Source: Paenibacillus faecis
Lineage (GTDB): Bacteria > Bacillota > Bacilli > Paenibacillales > Paenibacillaceae
Assembly (NCBI RefSeq): GCF_008084145.1
Contig: NZ_VSDO01000001.1
Coordinates: 634,840 to 698,839 of the forward strand
DNA: 64,000 nucleotides
Direction of reading: 5' to 3'
Positions 45,395-54,134 of the stretch are shown piece after piece. Every line of letters starts with the position of its first letter. Positions within the stretch are counted from its first letter, which is position 1. Made by a program: the position numbers and the translations under genes. The notes below the pieces were generated by a model. It worked only from the letters and a program-made list of their open reading frames with translations. It did not search any database and was not told the origin of the DNA.

Positions 45395-45422
45395 GAGTAT
45401 CTTTATGATGGAGGTGTTAGAC

Positions 45423-45641
45423 ATGTACCCGAGAATTAGAAGTCTGCGTGAAGATAAAGATTTAACACAATCTCAAATTGCTGCATATCTAAACTGCAGT
45501 CAACGTATTTATAGCAATTATGAACGTGGTGAAGTTGACATTCCAACCGCCATACTCATTAAAATAGCTGATTTCCATCAAACAAGTACCGATTATCTTT
45601 TAAACAGAACCAACATCAAAAGAGCTTATCCCAAAGATTAA
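45423..45641 (+). CDS. XRE-family transcriptional regulator
   Basis: A 72-residue single-domain repressor made of a helix-turn-helix of the Cro/CI type (IRSLREDKDLTQSQIAAYLN, then YSNYERGEVDIPTAILIKIADF). The ATG at 45423 follows GGAGGTGTTAGAC. It is divergent from the DUF6809-like gene and probably binds the two palindromes upstream. No phage structural genes lie nearby. Confidence 0.85.
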   Translation: MYPRIRSLREDKDLTQSQIAAYLNCSQRIYSNYERGEVDIPTAILIKIADFHQTSTDYLLNRTNIKRAYPKD

Positions 45642-45700
45642 CGCTCATTATAATTTGCCCCGTAGCAACTGTTTTCTTAAATGATTCAGAATCGCTCTGT

Positions 45701-45917
45701 TTATCGAAGAAAATCTACGATGTCGTTATAGTCTTTAGCTTTAGCTAGTTCAATCGCTGTTGATCCTTCCTTATTTCTAATTGCTTTATCCGCACCATGT
45801 TCTATAAGCAATCTCACTATTTCTAGCTTTCCAGCTCTTGCTGCCTCCATCAGTGCTGTATGGTCAAATATCTTTTCAGCCTTTTTCCTTTGAAAAGTTA
45901 CTCAAAAATCGTTTCAT
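45701..45917 (-). pseudogene. frameshifted ankyrin-repeat small protein
   Basis: An ATG at 45917 (MKRFLSNFSKEKG, then stop) and a second frame (AEKIFDHTALMEAARAGKLE, then IVRLLIEHGADKAIRN and TAIELAKAKDYNDIVDFL) join if one A is removed from the AAAAA run about 38 bases downstream of the ATG. The joined product would be a 71-residue protein of about two ankyrin repeats. The insertion could be real decay or a sequencing error. It follows the DUF4265-like gene closely. Confidence 0.6.
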
Positions 45918-45922
45918 CCTAG

Positions 45923-46330
45923 TTATCCCTCTGTGTTCAAGATTATTTTCATTTCTCTGATTATTTCTTGTTCGAACTTTTTTGGAATATTCAATAATAA
46001 CAAGCCTCCAAACACTCGCTCGCATCGCCCTGCATTTTTAGTTACTTTATCTTTAAGATTCTCTAATTCCTGTGATTCGCTAACTTCCTTGCTCAATAAC
46101 CAAGAAAGTTTGATGAGTTCTGATTTTTTAATCGTTTCTATGTAGTAATATACTTCCTTAACTTTCTTAACTCGAACAATATCGCCATAGGATACCTGAT
46201 CATTGAAAATAGGATTCTCTTCGAGAGCTACCGTATCTTCGTCAATAAAAACAACATCAAGCACTTCAACTTCTCCGCCTTTATCATCAAAGCATAACTG
46301 TATTTGATCAGACTTTTTAATGGTTCTCAC
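45923..46330 (-). CDS. DUF4265-like protein
   Basis: A 135-residue soluble protein beginning at GTG 46330. The first half (IQLCFDDKGGEVEVLDVVFI, then DTVALEENPIFNDQVSYGDIV) resembles DUF4265 proteins, which occur as orphan immunity-like genes; the second half is helical. Function unknown. It sits between two unrecognised genes and the ankyrin fragment, a pattern seen in orphan immunity arrays (inference). Confidence 0.5.
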   Translation of the reverse strand: MRTIKKSDQIQLCFDDKGGEVEVLDVVFIDEDTVALEENPIFNDQVSYGDIVRVKKVKEVYYYIETIKKSELIKLSWLLSKEVSESQELENLKDKVTKNAGRCERVFGGLLLLNIPKKFEQEIIREMKIILNTEG

Positions 46331-46356
46331 CCCACTCTGGCCAACTTCACAAGTCC

Positions 46357-46464
46357 TTATTCATCGTTTCTTCTTATGTGTACTTCGTATCCCACGTCTA
46401 TAATGTCCTCCAGATAGAATTTATTATGTATATCAGGAAACGACAGCTTGTCTGACTCCATCAT
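46357..46464 (-). CDS. possible 35-residue ORF coupled to the upstream gene
   Basis: Two ATG codons start two bases after the preceding stop. The peptide (MESDKLSFPDIHNKF, then YLEDIIDVGYEVHIRRNDE) is protein-like but not recognised and has no ribosome site of its own; coupling to the upstream gene is possible. It may be a fragment. Confidence 0.3.
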   Translation of the reverse strand: MMESDKLSFPDIHNKFYLEDIIDVGYEVHIRRNDE

Positions 46465-46466
46465 CA

Positions 46467-47234
46467 CTAAATAATAATATCGATTTTTCCAAACGTACTT
46501 TCTAACTTAGGTACAACTAAATCCATGAATTCAATTAGTTTCTTTGTTTTAATATAGAGCACCATGCCATCGTGCTCACCAATGTCACCGTGTTCTTCCG
46601 TATATGTAAGAAAATAATTGTACTCTTCGAGTGGTGCTCCCTGGTCCACTAGCATACAACTGAACCAAAAGTTTATTTCAATGGCTTTTACTACCTCCTC
46701 CCTTGAAGACAATTTATACCAAAGAATACGTTTTAAATGATCTGGCTTATTGTAATGGGAAAGCCAAAGGGAGTTCTCGCTCTTGATCCTTTCGTTAATA
46801 AAAGATTGTGTCTCAGATGGTTCATCCATCAACTCATATATGGTGTACGATTTATAGAGAACCTCTTTGATTTGTTGTTTTGTAGAAGAATCCACGTTTT
46901 TTAAATCTGCCGTTCTAAACTTCGTGAGCAATTGCTCCATAGTTATCTTAGGGTCAGTTACGTAAGAACTGCTCACTAATATTTCATAGATCTGTTTTTC
47001 CATTTTTCCATCTTCGTCATATAAAATATCTGCGTGGAAGGCCTCAATAAGGTCTTCTGAGATCTCATCTTTGTGTTCATCTTTGTCTCTGTCCAACTCA
47101 CGGTAAGCGAACAACAATTCCTGGTTCTTCCCCCAAAAGGACAAAATCATATCAACGATTTCACTGCACGGACCATAACCCCATTCGTATCCCACTTCAA
47201 ACCTGATTGGATCCGTATGAATAAACAACTTCAT
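46467..47234 (-). CDS. hypothetical protein
   Basis: A 255-residue soluble protein that I do not recognise. It is rich in Glu, Lys and Leu, with aromatic clusters (RFEVGYEWGYGPCSEIVD near the N-terminus, NFWFSCMLVDQGAPLEEYNY later), no signal peptide and no membrane segment. GGAGGAGATTCTC precedes the ATG at 47234. It lies in a run of AT-rich accessory genes on the same strand. Confidence 0.6.
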   Translation of the reverse strand: MKLFIHTDPIRFEVGYEWGYGPCSEIVDMILSFWGKNQELLFAYRELDRDKDEHKDEISEDLIEAFHADILYDEDGKMEKQIYEILVSSSYVTDPKITMEQLLTKFRTADLKNVDSSTKQQIKEVLYKSYTIYELMDEPSETQSFINERIKSENSLWLSHYNKPDHLKRILWYKLSSREEVVKAIEINFWFSCMLVDQGAPLEEYNYFLTYTEEHGDIGEHDGMVLYIKTKKLIEFMDLVVPKLESTFGKIDIII

Positions 47235-47298
47235 GAGAATCTCCTCCATCCAACCACTGCTCCTTCACCTAAAGGGTCTGGAGTATAATGCACTATGG

Positions 47299-48069
47299 TT
47301 ATATTGTCAATTCTTCTATTTCATTCAACATATACGTTGCGTAATTCAATAACGTTCGCTCATCAAATCTTAATTTTTCCACTTCATTGTTATTGTAAGT
47401 TGCAAGGCATTGAGCGATTACATTTTTATACTCGGACGGTACGAAGTCCAGCGCCCATTCTCCTGCCTCTTTTTTTGAAGAAATGACCGAATCTCTTACA
47501 TAGTATAGAACTCTAGAAAGATTTAAAACGTAATAAACAGGGTTGTGAATAATCCCCTCCAGCGCATCCTCAATATCAGATTTAATGGATTGGATATAAT
47601 AGCTCTTATCTATAGGCTTTATTACGTCTTTTATTTGTTGACCAAACAGGACGATTCCACGGTGATAAGTGATGACGAAGTGAGCGGCCAAATCCGGATC
47701 TTCCCATCCCCCGCAAAAATAACTCTCATCCGTTCTGTACTTCTCTCTATGAAATGAGGAATAATGAAATTCGAAAGGGGTTGGATAGACAAAGTTAGCA
47801 GCGTATGTTTCCAAGACTACGCTTAATTCAAATCCCTTTTTTAAATTCATCTCATCTTCGATCCTGATTAAATTTCTTGCAATTTCTTTGTAGATACCGA
47901 TGGGTTGTTTTTCTCTTGTAATTACCAATACATCTATATCGCTTTGAGCAGGATTAAAGCATTCCATGGCCATAGATCCGTGCAAATAAATTCCTATAAG
48001 GGTGTCCGATAATTTTTCTTTCAAAAGATAAGTCAAATGGTCCAAAACAACGGTTTGGTTCATCTCCAT
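47299..48069 (-). CDS. AadA/ANT(9)-like nucleotidyltransferase
   Basis: A protein of about 256 residues with an N-terminal nucleotidyltransferase domain (IGIYLHGSMAMECFNPAQSD, then IDVLVI: the GS...DxD metal-binding motif) and a C-terminal DUF4111-type helical domain (EGIIHNPVYYVLNLSRVLYY). This is the plan of aminoglycoside/spectinomycin adenylyltransferases, but many chromosomal relatives have no proven resistance role. The start is ATG 48069 or 48063, after AAGGGGGCAGAG. Confidence 0.75.
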   Translation of the reverse strand: MEMNQTVVLDHLTYLLKEKLSDTLIGIYLHGSMAMECFNPAQSDIDVLVITREKQPIGIYKEIARNLIRIEDEMNLKKGFELSVVLETYAANFVYPTPFEFHYSSFHREKYRTDESYFCGGWEDPDLAAHFVITYHRGIVLFGQQIKDVIKPIDKSYYIQSIKSDIEDALEGIIHNPVYYVLNLSRVLYYVRDSVISSKKEAGEWALDFVPSEYKNVIAQCLATYNNNEVEKLRFDERTLLNYATYMLNEIEELTI

Positions 48070-48140
48070 CTCTGCCCCCTTCATTTGGGATTTTCCTGCT
48101 TTTATTTCTATAACCTGCCGCCCTTGCGGCTATTGGGCTA

Positions 48141-49538
48141 TCACTTCTTTACAGATTGATCAAGCAGCGTTTGCCCTTCGGACTTTATTGCTGCTACTGC
48201 TTCATCAAGGTTTTTTTGTTCTTTTTCCACAAGTTCTAATTCTCGACTTAAGATCGCAGCAAACTCGTTGAAAAATTGATCGGGCAGCTTGTTCCAATCA
48301 TCACTACGACTTGGAAATCTTGATTTCAACGAATAGAACGGCTCTAAACTAGTTCCTTCGTAGTCCTTCATAAATCCGGATCGACTTAATATCAACTGTT
48401 GACCTAACAACAATTCATTGGACTCGGAGCCAGCTCGAGCGTAATCTTCACCGCACACATACTTAATAAATTCCCATGCGGCATCTTGATGGACTGATGT
48501 TATGTTAATGGCGAATATATCCCCTGGAGTTACATAAGTTGATGTTGGATCAAGGGGATCGACGGGTCCAGCGGCAATACCCAGTTCAAAGGGAACATAA
48601 TCGTTCAAATCATGCTTGAAGTGATCCATAAGTACTAGCGACGTTACAGATCCAATATGCATAGCAGAACGCCCCATGAGAAATGGTTGGCTATTATAAA
48701 ACTCCTCTTTCGTTCCACTTGTGAATAATTCATCCATAGAATTAAAAATAGCGCCCGATTGTTCTGCCTGAATTGCGGTCTGAATCACTTTTTTCCACGC
48801 ATCTGTGTCTATGGTCACCTGCATCTTATCTGTATTCACGATCGACAATCCTTCAGCCCGACTCATCTTATCAATCAGTGTAACTAGATCCATGGGGGCT
48901 TCATACACATCTCCACCGCTATATCCATATATTCGTGTCTGTTTATCCCCTTCAGTAGGAAAACGACGGGCAAGATCGATCATATCGTACCAACTCATTC
49001 CATCAGATGGGAACGCTATGCCATTTTTCTTGAACAGATCTTTATTGTAAAATATCGCCTTGCTCGAAAACGACGGAGTAAGCCCATACAATTGACCACC
49101 GCCTATTTCTCTAAGTTGATCAACGAGACCGGGAACGAACCCATCCAGATTATACTTATCTCTAGTACTAAGCGAATCAAGTTCAGTCAGGTTTCCATCG
49201 TGAATTTGACGTTTAAACTGAGGAGCATCCAGAATCAAAATATCCGGCTGTTCTTTTCGGATAAACTCCGCATACACCTCTTCCTTCGTTTTATCACCCA
49301 TATCTGTGTAAATGTTCGCATCGCTGATGACTTCAAATTGGATATGATTATGAAGCGTGGTGAACCCATCCCCATATTGCTTGTAGAATAATTCCAAATC
49401 CGGATAGATGACCTTAAGCGTAGTCGTCTCTTGATTTTCCTTGGATTCAAGCGGACCCATAGACACCCTTGTACAACCTACTACTAACAGGCAACTAACA
49501 ACAAACATCGTAACTACTTGCAACCATGATCTGTTCAT
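48141..49538 (-). CDS. family 1 extracellular solute-binding lipoprotein
   Basis: A 465-residue lipoprotein: hydrophobic signal, lipobox LVVGC (Cys about 22), then a SBP_bac_1 fold (FIRKEQPDILILDAPQFKRQ, YGLTPSFSSKAIFYNKDLF, MSWYDMIDLARRFP, and a C-terminal Glu/Lys coiled tail). It is a paralogue of the next gene upstream and shares the same block order. No sugar-ABC permease or ATPase lies nearby. A second ATG after AGGAG is taken as start. Confidence 0.78.
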   Translation of the reverse strand: MNRSWLQVVTMFVVSCLLVVGCTRVSMGPLESKENQETTTLKVIYPDLELFYKQYGDGFTTLHNHIQFEVISDANIYTDMGDKTKEEVYAEFIRKEQPDILILDAPQFKRQIHDGNLTELDSLSTRDKYNLDGFVPGLVDQLREIGGGQLYGLTPSFSSKAIFYNKDLFKKNGIAFPSDGMSWYDMIDLARRFPTEGDKQTRIYGYSGGDVYEAPMDLVTLIDKMSRAEGLSIVNTDKMQVTIDTDAWKKVIQTAIQAEQSGAIFNSMDELFTSGTKEEFYNSQPFLMGRSAMHIGSVTSLVLMDHFKHDLNDYVPFELGIAAGPVDPLDPTSTYVTPGDIFAINITSVHQDAAWEFIKYVCGEDYARAGSESNELLLGQQLILSRSGFMKDYEGTSLEPFYSLKSRFPSRSDDWNKLPDQFFNEFAAILSRELELVEKEQKNLDEAVAAIKSEGQTLLDQSVKK

Positions 49539-49573
49539 CATCGTCTCCTATCTCCGCTCAACATATAGCATAG

Positions 49574-51049
49574 TCATTTAAAAGGTACTGTCTTAAAATC
49601 ATCCCAATTGACGGTCATCTTTTCCTTTGCCATGCTTTTGTCCGGCTCTTTCCCTCCATTTTTTTCATTAACCTTCCTGGCAAGGTTCGCTTCATCAAGG
49701 TCAACTTGTGCATCTCGCTGAATCGTCTGTAGCGCTTCATCAAGGGATTTTTGAGACCTCTCTACTTGGGTCCATTCCCGATACGTAATCTCTTCATATT
49801 TTTCCTTGAATTCATCCGTAATCATACTACTATCAGGATCATCATAGTAATTACTTAGCGGCACGGAGGTTAAGTGATAAAATCCATCCAGGTTAATCCC
49901 ATAATAATCGCTTGTTTGACCCATGCGTGAAGGAATGCCATGATCCGGTCTTCTCGCCAATTTGCTTGCAACGTCATCACCCTGCATAAACTTCAACAAT
50001 TCCCATGCGGCATCTACATTGGCGGAATTGGCCCGAATTGCATAAACATAGTCATTCCCCAAATTCAGATCTCTGGTTATTTCTCGATTAGACGGATCAG
50101 CTGGACCGACCACCATACCCACCCTAAATGGCTTAACCCCTGATTCCCCACTTTTTACATAGTCAAGTACACTATAGGCCCAGCTAGGTTCATCAGCGAT
50201 CAACATCGCTTGCCGCCCTTTAGCAAAAAGTTGCTGTCCGTCGAAATTCTCATCCGTGTTAAATCCTCCCTTGTGCAGGGCATTTGTAGATAGTGCTTTT
50301 TTAGCTTGTTCGTACGCTTGCTTCCAGCCTTTTGTATCCATTGTGATTTTCATTGTATCAAGGTTAACTGCCTTTAATCCCATAGATAAACCTATCCGCG
50401 TACCTAACTCTCTTAGAGGGCTTTCTTTGTCTAACCCGAAACTCGTGAATCCCCCGTATATCCTGGATTGCTCATCTCCATCGGTAGGAAATCGTCCTGC
50501 TAAGTCGATCAGTTCTTGCCAAGTCATTCCGTCGTGTGGCGGCTCAATTCCATATTGATCAAACAGGTCCATATTGTAAAAGATGACTTGTCGCTGGAAT
50601 GTGGGCGCAAACCCATACAACTTCCCGCCGCCTTGTTCCCTAAGAAAGTTGATGATCGAAGGATAAATCGTGTCGATATTGTAGTGATCCCGCGCCACTA
50701 GCGGTTCAAGATCTAACAGGAACCCTGCAGCTGATAACCGCTTATAATCATCAATACTTAGGTAAAGAACATCCAGTTGTTCTTGTTCGATAGACTGCTC
50801 AAGAGCTTGCACATAGTTTGAAGCCGTCTTCTCAAGTTCTATCCTTTTGGGTCTAACAAGCTGAATCTTAATCGAACCGTTCTGGGCATGGAACATGTCA
50901 CCGTATTGATTATTAAAGTATCTGTTTTCTTTCTCGTAAGTCATTACCTTCAACTTTGTAGTATTAGCCGCCGGCGAGCTTGTACAACCTGCCGATCCAA
51001 CTATAAGTAAACCTATAAGCAGCATTGATGTTAACTTAAACTTGCGCAA
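49574..51049 (-). CDS. family 1 extracellular solute-binding lipoprotein (paralogue)
   Basis: A 491-residue lipoprotein with lipobox GSAGC (Cys about 22). It shares blocks with its downstream neighbour: LREQGGGKLYGFAPTFQRQV, GMTWQELIDLAGRFPTDGDE, and a charged C-terminal tail. The start is a TTG after a run of eight G. The two genes are separated by 35 bases and are probably cotranscribed. A 19-base palindrome lies upstream. Without permeases, they may serve a transporter encoded elsewhere or act in sensing. Confidence 0.78.
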   Translation of the reverse strand: MRKFKLTSMLLIGLLIVGSAGCTSSPAANTTKLKVMTYEKENRYFNNQYGDMFHAQNGSIKIQLVRPKRIELEKTASNYVQALEQSIEQEQLDVLYLSIDDYKRLSAAGFLLDLEPLVARDHYNIDTIYPSIINFLREQGGGKLYGFAPTFQRQVIFYNMDLFDQYGIEPPHDGMTWQELIDLAGRFPTDGDEQSRIYGGFTSFGLDKESPLRELGTRIGLSMGLKAVNLDTMKITMDTKGWKQAYEQAKKALSTNALHKGGFNTDENFDGQQLFAKGRQAMLIADEPSWAYSVLDYVKSGESGVKPFRVGMVVGPADPSNREITRDLNLGNDYVYAIRANSANVDAAWELLKFMQGDDVASKLARRPDHGIPSRMGQTSDYYGINLDGFYHLTSVPLSNYYDDPDSSMITDEFKEKYEEITYREWTQVERSQKSLDEALQTIQRDAQVDLDEANLARKVNEKNGGKEPDKSMAKEKMTVNWDDFKTVPFK

Positions 51050-51095
51050 ACGGATTCCCCCCCTTTTTTAAATGATCATATGCAAATATGCGAAG

Positions 51096-51114
51096 ATCAC
51101 TTGAATCAAGTGAT
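51096..51114. promoter_or_regulatory. 19-base perfect palindrome upstream of the paired binding proteins
   Basis: ATCACTTGAATCAAGTGAT, nine-base arms around one central base, 47 bases upstream of the TTG start. It is a likely regulator site; the protein is unknown. Confidence 0.5.
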
Positions 51115-51303
51115 AGTTTTCACATCAATTTATATATCTTCCCATTCGTTTACTATAATAGTAGGTTCCTAAATACCGATCAAGTAATTTCATCCATATA
51201 TTCCATTCTATCCTATTCGTTGTTAGTGCGATCGATTCCTGTTTAATCTTGTCGAATCGTTCTCTGTTTTTCAAACGATAAATCCAGGGGAGATTATAAA
51301 AGA

Positions 51304-51332
51304 AATGGGTATGGAGGTCCCCCATACCCATT
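51304..51332 (-). terminator. terminator after the CBM3 fragment
   Basis: An 11-bp perfect stem AATGGGTATGG / CCATACCCATT with a seven-base loop; on the minus strand TCTTTTATAATC follows. It lies 25 bases after the stop of the CBM3 fragment. Confidence 0.75.
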
Positions 51333-51356
51333 CCATTCCAGTGACACGCACCTCTC

Positions 51357-51758
51357 TTAAGGCTCGATGCCCCATTGCAGTTCTCCGCCTACGTATCCGG
51401 TGATTTTCAGCGTTTTGGCGTAAGCCGTGGCCACAGCGTCAAAGGAATAGTCGTCGCTCTGGCTGTAATTGCTCCAATCCGCTTTGGAAATGCGGATCTG
51501 CAAATCGACGCTCTGTCCCGGTGACAGCGTTCCGGCCGTTTCCGTAAATCCGATCTCCGCGTAATGATCGGCACCGGCCAACGCCGCAGGCAAGCGTACG
51601 AAGCGGCCGGTCACGTTGGCGCTGCCGACCTGGCTCCAGTCGCAGAAGAAATTCTGCGGTTGCTCCCCGTCAACCGTAAAGTAATACCGCAATGTGACAT
51701 CCTTAAGCGGCAGAGCTTCCGTTATTGCGATATTTAATGGAAAAACAGCGTCAGGAAA
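51357..51758 (-). pseudogene. 5'-truncated CBM3 (cellulose-binding) protein fragment
   Basis: The frame is open from a TAG at 51759-51761 to the stop at 51357. It encodes nearly a whole family 3 carbohydrate-binding module: ALPLKDVTLRYYFTVDG, FCDWSQVGSANVTGRFV, HYAEIGFTETAGTLSPGQS and DWSNYSQSDDYSFD, ending in WGIEP. Such modules end secreted cellulases or expansins. The catalytic part, the signal peptide and a real start are missing. The break is near 51720; beyond it the similarity stops. Confidence 0.75.
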
Positions 51759-51769
51759 CTATAGAAGAA

Positions 51770-52030
51770 GACGCACATGAAACATAGTGAGATCCTACTT
51801 TATTACATTGCAGTATTATTGTAAAGTCTACGACGTAATATCGAGCCTCGAATTGTACGGCTTAGGGCGAATCTTAGCGCGCAATGGATAGAATTATCCA
51901 CCCAATTCATTTGCAATACTCCCCTCCATATGACCGTTATTGAGAAGAGGAATTATACTGTATAGTAATACAAAGTACTTATAGAGACCAGAATTCTGTA
52001 TCTAAAGACCTATGACATAGTAATATCCTA
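51770..52030. other. AT-rich intergenic stretch without supported gene
   Basis: Between the CBM3 fragment and the kinase-like gene I see no gene with start and ribosome site. A short plus-strand tail (LLRYLMEKQRQETIEEDAHE, stop at 51769-51771) may be the end of another lost gene. Confidence 0.4.
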
Positions 52031-52059
52031 TTCCCAAATATGCACCTTCATGGTATGAT
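52031..52059 (+). promoter_or_regulatory. promoter of the kinase/PIN/ASCH operon
   Basis: TTCCCA (52031-52036), 17 bases, then TATGAT (52054-52059) with an extended TGG before the -10. The GTG start follows about 30 bases after the predicted start point. Confidence 0.45.
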
Positions 52060-52094
52060 CAGGTAAAAAGTCGTATTTTGTGGAAGGGACTAAT

Positions 52095-52631
52095 GTGGAC
52101 AATATAATTTTTATTGGTGGCATTCACGGAGTTGGAAAGACAACATTATGTAACAAACTATCACATCAACTTCAATTGGAGAGTCATTCAGCGAGCAAAA
52201 TTATATCAAATATGAAAAAACAGAACCTTCCCTCAAACAAACTAATCCCAAATATTAATATTAATCAAGCCTTCCTCATCGAAGGCCTCAATCAATTAGA
52301 AACAGAGAAACATTGGATGATACTCGATGGACACTTCTGCTTACTTGATGGTAAAAAAAATATATCTAAAATCTCCGAAGCTGTTTTTAAGGTAATAAAA
52401 CCAGCAGCCTTAATTGTGATAACAGATTCAGTTAAAAATATTGCTTCAAGACTTAAAAATCGTGACGATGAAGAATATGATCTTAAATTTCTTAAACAAT
52501 TTCAGAATGAAGAAACAGCTTACGCAAGACATATAGCCAAAAAGTTTAGCATACCTATATATATTTTTAATAGTAGTGACGAATCCTCATCATCGCTAAT
52601 TCAATTTATCACTAATTTGGGAGTGATATAG
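52095..52631 (+). CDS. P-loop kinase-like ATPase
   Basis: A 178-residue single P-loop NTPase. Walker A is GGIHGVGKTTLCN near the N-terminus, a WMILDGHFCLLDG strand may carry Walker B-type Asp, and SRLKNRDDEEYD resembles the lid of nucleotide or polynucleotide kinases (AAA_33-like). The substrate is unknown. GTG 52095 follows AAGGGA; another GTG at 52080 has no site. It is the first gene of a tight operon, three bases before the PIN-GNAT gene. Confidence 0.7.
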   Translation: MDNIIFIGGIHGVGKTTLCNKLSHQLQLESHSASKIISNMKKQNLPSNKLIPNININQAFLIEGLNQLETEKHWMILDGHFCLLDGKKNISKISEAVFKVIKPAALIVITDSVKNIASRLKNRDDEEYDLKFLKQFQNEETAYARHIAKKFSIPIYIFNSSDESSSSLIQFITNLGVI

Positions 52632-52634
52632 TAA

Positions 52635-54134
52635 ATGAGAGTTCTTCTAGATACCAACATTGTTATCCATCGAGAAACTAGCAATGTCCAAAAAAATGAT
52701 ATAGGTATACTTTTTAGATGGCTTGATAGACTCAAATATACAAAATGTATCCACCCAGTAACAGTTGAGGAAATAAAAAAGTACAAAAACCCCCAAACTG
52801 TTAATTCTATGATAGTAAAACTTACTAGCTACCATAGCCTAAAAACAGAGGCGCCTTGGACTGAAGCCATCAATATCGTTTCAAAACAGTATGATAAAAA
52901 TGATAATGATATTAATGACACAAAATTGCTAAATGAGCTAGCAACTGAGCGAGTAGACCTTCTGATAACAGAAGACCGTAAACTTGCTTTTAAAGCTTCA
53001 AAATTAGATTTGTCCGATAAAGTATTTACAATAGATTCTTTTTTAGAGAAAGTTACATATGAGCATCCTGAACTAGTTAGTTATAAAGTTTTATCTGTAA
53101 AAAAAGAATATATAGGTAATATTGATATTAATGATAACTTTTTTGATAGTTTGAAAGAAGATTATCCTGGGTTCACTAAATGGTTTAACAAAAAGGCGGA
53201 CGAAATTGCATATATTTGTAAAATCGACAACAATATTGCTGCATTCTTATACTTGAAAATTGAAGATGAAAATGAAGATTACTCAAGTATATCTCCACCA
53301 TTTCCAAAGAAAAGGCGACTAAAAATCGGGACTTTTAAGGTAACATTAAATGGTTATAAACTTGGAGAGCGGTTTATAAAAATAATTATTGACAATGCTC
53401 TTATTTTTAAGGTTGATGAGATTTATGTTACTATTTTCGATAAGCGGATTGAGCAAATTAGACTTATAAACCTTCTCAGTGATTATGGGTTTTCAAAACA
53501 TGGCTTGAAAGATGAAAGCGAGTTGGTTTTTACTCGAAATTTTCAGAAAGCCTTTGATATTTACAACCCTAAATTTACGTTTCCGTATATTGACTCAAAC
53601 AGGCAGGTATTCTTGAGCCCGATCTATCCTGAATATCATACCAATCTTTTTCCTGACTCAATTCTACGTACTGAATCGCCCGCTGACTTTATTGAAAATG
53701 AGCCTTTTAGAAATGCCATAAGTAAGGCATTTATATCTCGTTCAATGGAAAGAAACTTAAAGACAGGGGATATTATAGTATTCTATAGAACTGGTGGTTA
53801 CCACAAGAGCGTAGTAACCACGATAGGAATTGTTGAAAGCGTGGTTAAAAATATAACTGATTCTGAACACTTTATAGCCTTATGTAAAAAAAGAAGTGTT
53901 TTTACTGACCAAGAACTTTTGGAATGGTGGAACGGGGGAAAAACTAGGCCATTTATAGTTAATTTCCTCTATTCGTACTCCTTTCCTAAACGAATTAATA
54001 TGAAAAGATTAATAGAATTGAACGTTTTGAAAAGTGTTCATTCCGCCCCCCGAGGGTTCATGAGAATAACATATCAGAATTTTAAAGACATCATAAAGGA
54101 GGCACAAATTGATGAACGTATTATTGTCAATTAA
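52635..54134 (+). CDS. PIN-GNAT-PUA/EVE-like multidomain protein
   Basis: A 499-residue protein. Residues 1-135 form a PIN nuclease domain with acidic residues in MRVLLDTNIVIH, TVEEIKKYK, DINDTKLL and LLITEDRKLAFKA. Residues about 160-300 look like a GNAT fold (IAAFLYLKIEDEN, GTFKVTLNGYKLGERFIKII, VTIFDKRIEQIRLINLLSDY). Residues about 375-470 begin KTGDIIVFYRTGGYHKSVV, like an EVE/PUA-type RNA- or modified-base-binding domain. It suggests a nuclease coupled to an acetyltransferase and a nucleic-acid reader. It overlaps the ASCH gene by 23 bases. AT-rich, unlike the nif region. Confidence 0.65.
   Translation: MRVLLDTNIVIHRETSNVQKNDIGILFRWLDRLKYTKCIHPVTVEEIKKYKNPQTVNSMIVKLTSYHSLKTEAPWTEAINIVSKQYDKNDNDINDTKLLNELATERVDLLITEDRKLAFKASKLDLSDKVFTIDSFLEKVTYEHPELVSYKVLSVKKEYIGNIDINDNFFDSLKEDYPGFTKWFNKKADEIAYICKIDNNIAAFLYLKIEDENEDYSSISPPFPKKRRLKIGTFKVTLNGYKLGERFIKIIIDNALIFKVDEIYVTIFDKRIEQIRLINLLSDYGFSKHGLKDESELVFTRNFQKAFDIYNPKFTFPYIDSNRQVFLSPIYPEYHTNLFPDSILRTESPADFIENEPFRNAISKAFISRSMERNLKTGDIIVFYRTGGYHKSVVTTIGIVESVVKNITDSEHFIALCKKRSVFTDQELLEWWNGGKTRPFIVNFLYSYSFPKRINMKRLIELNVLKSVHSAPRGFMRITYQNFKDIIKEAQIDERIIVN

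Noticed and set aside
51125-51331. A 68-codon minus-strand frame after the CBM3 fragment
   Set aside because: Its start lies in the terminator hairpin and no ribosome site precedes it.
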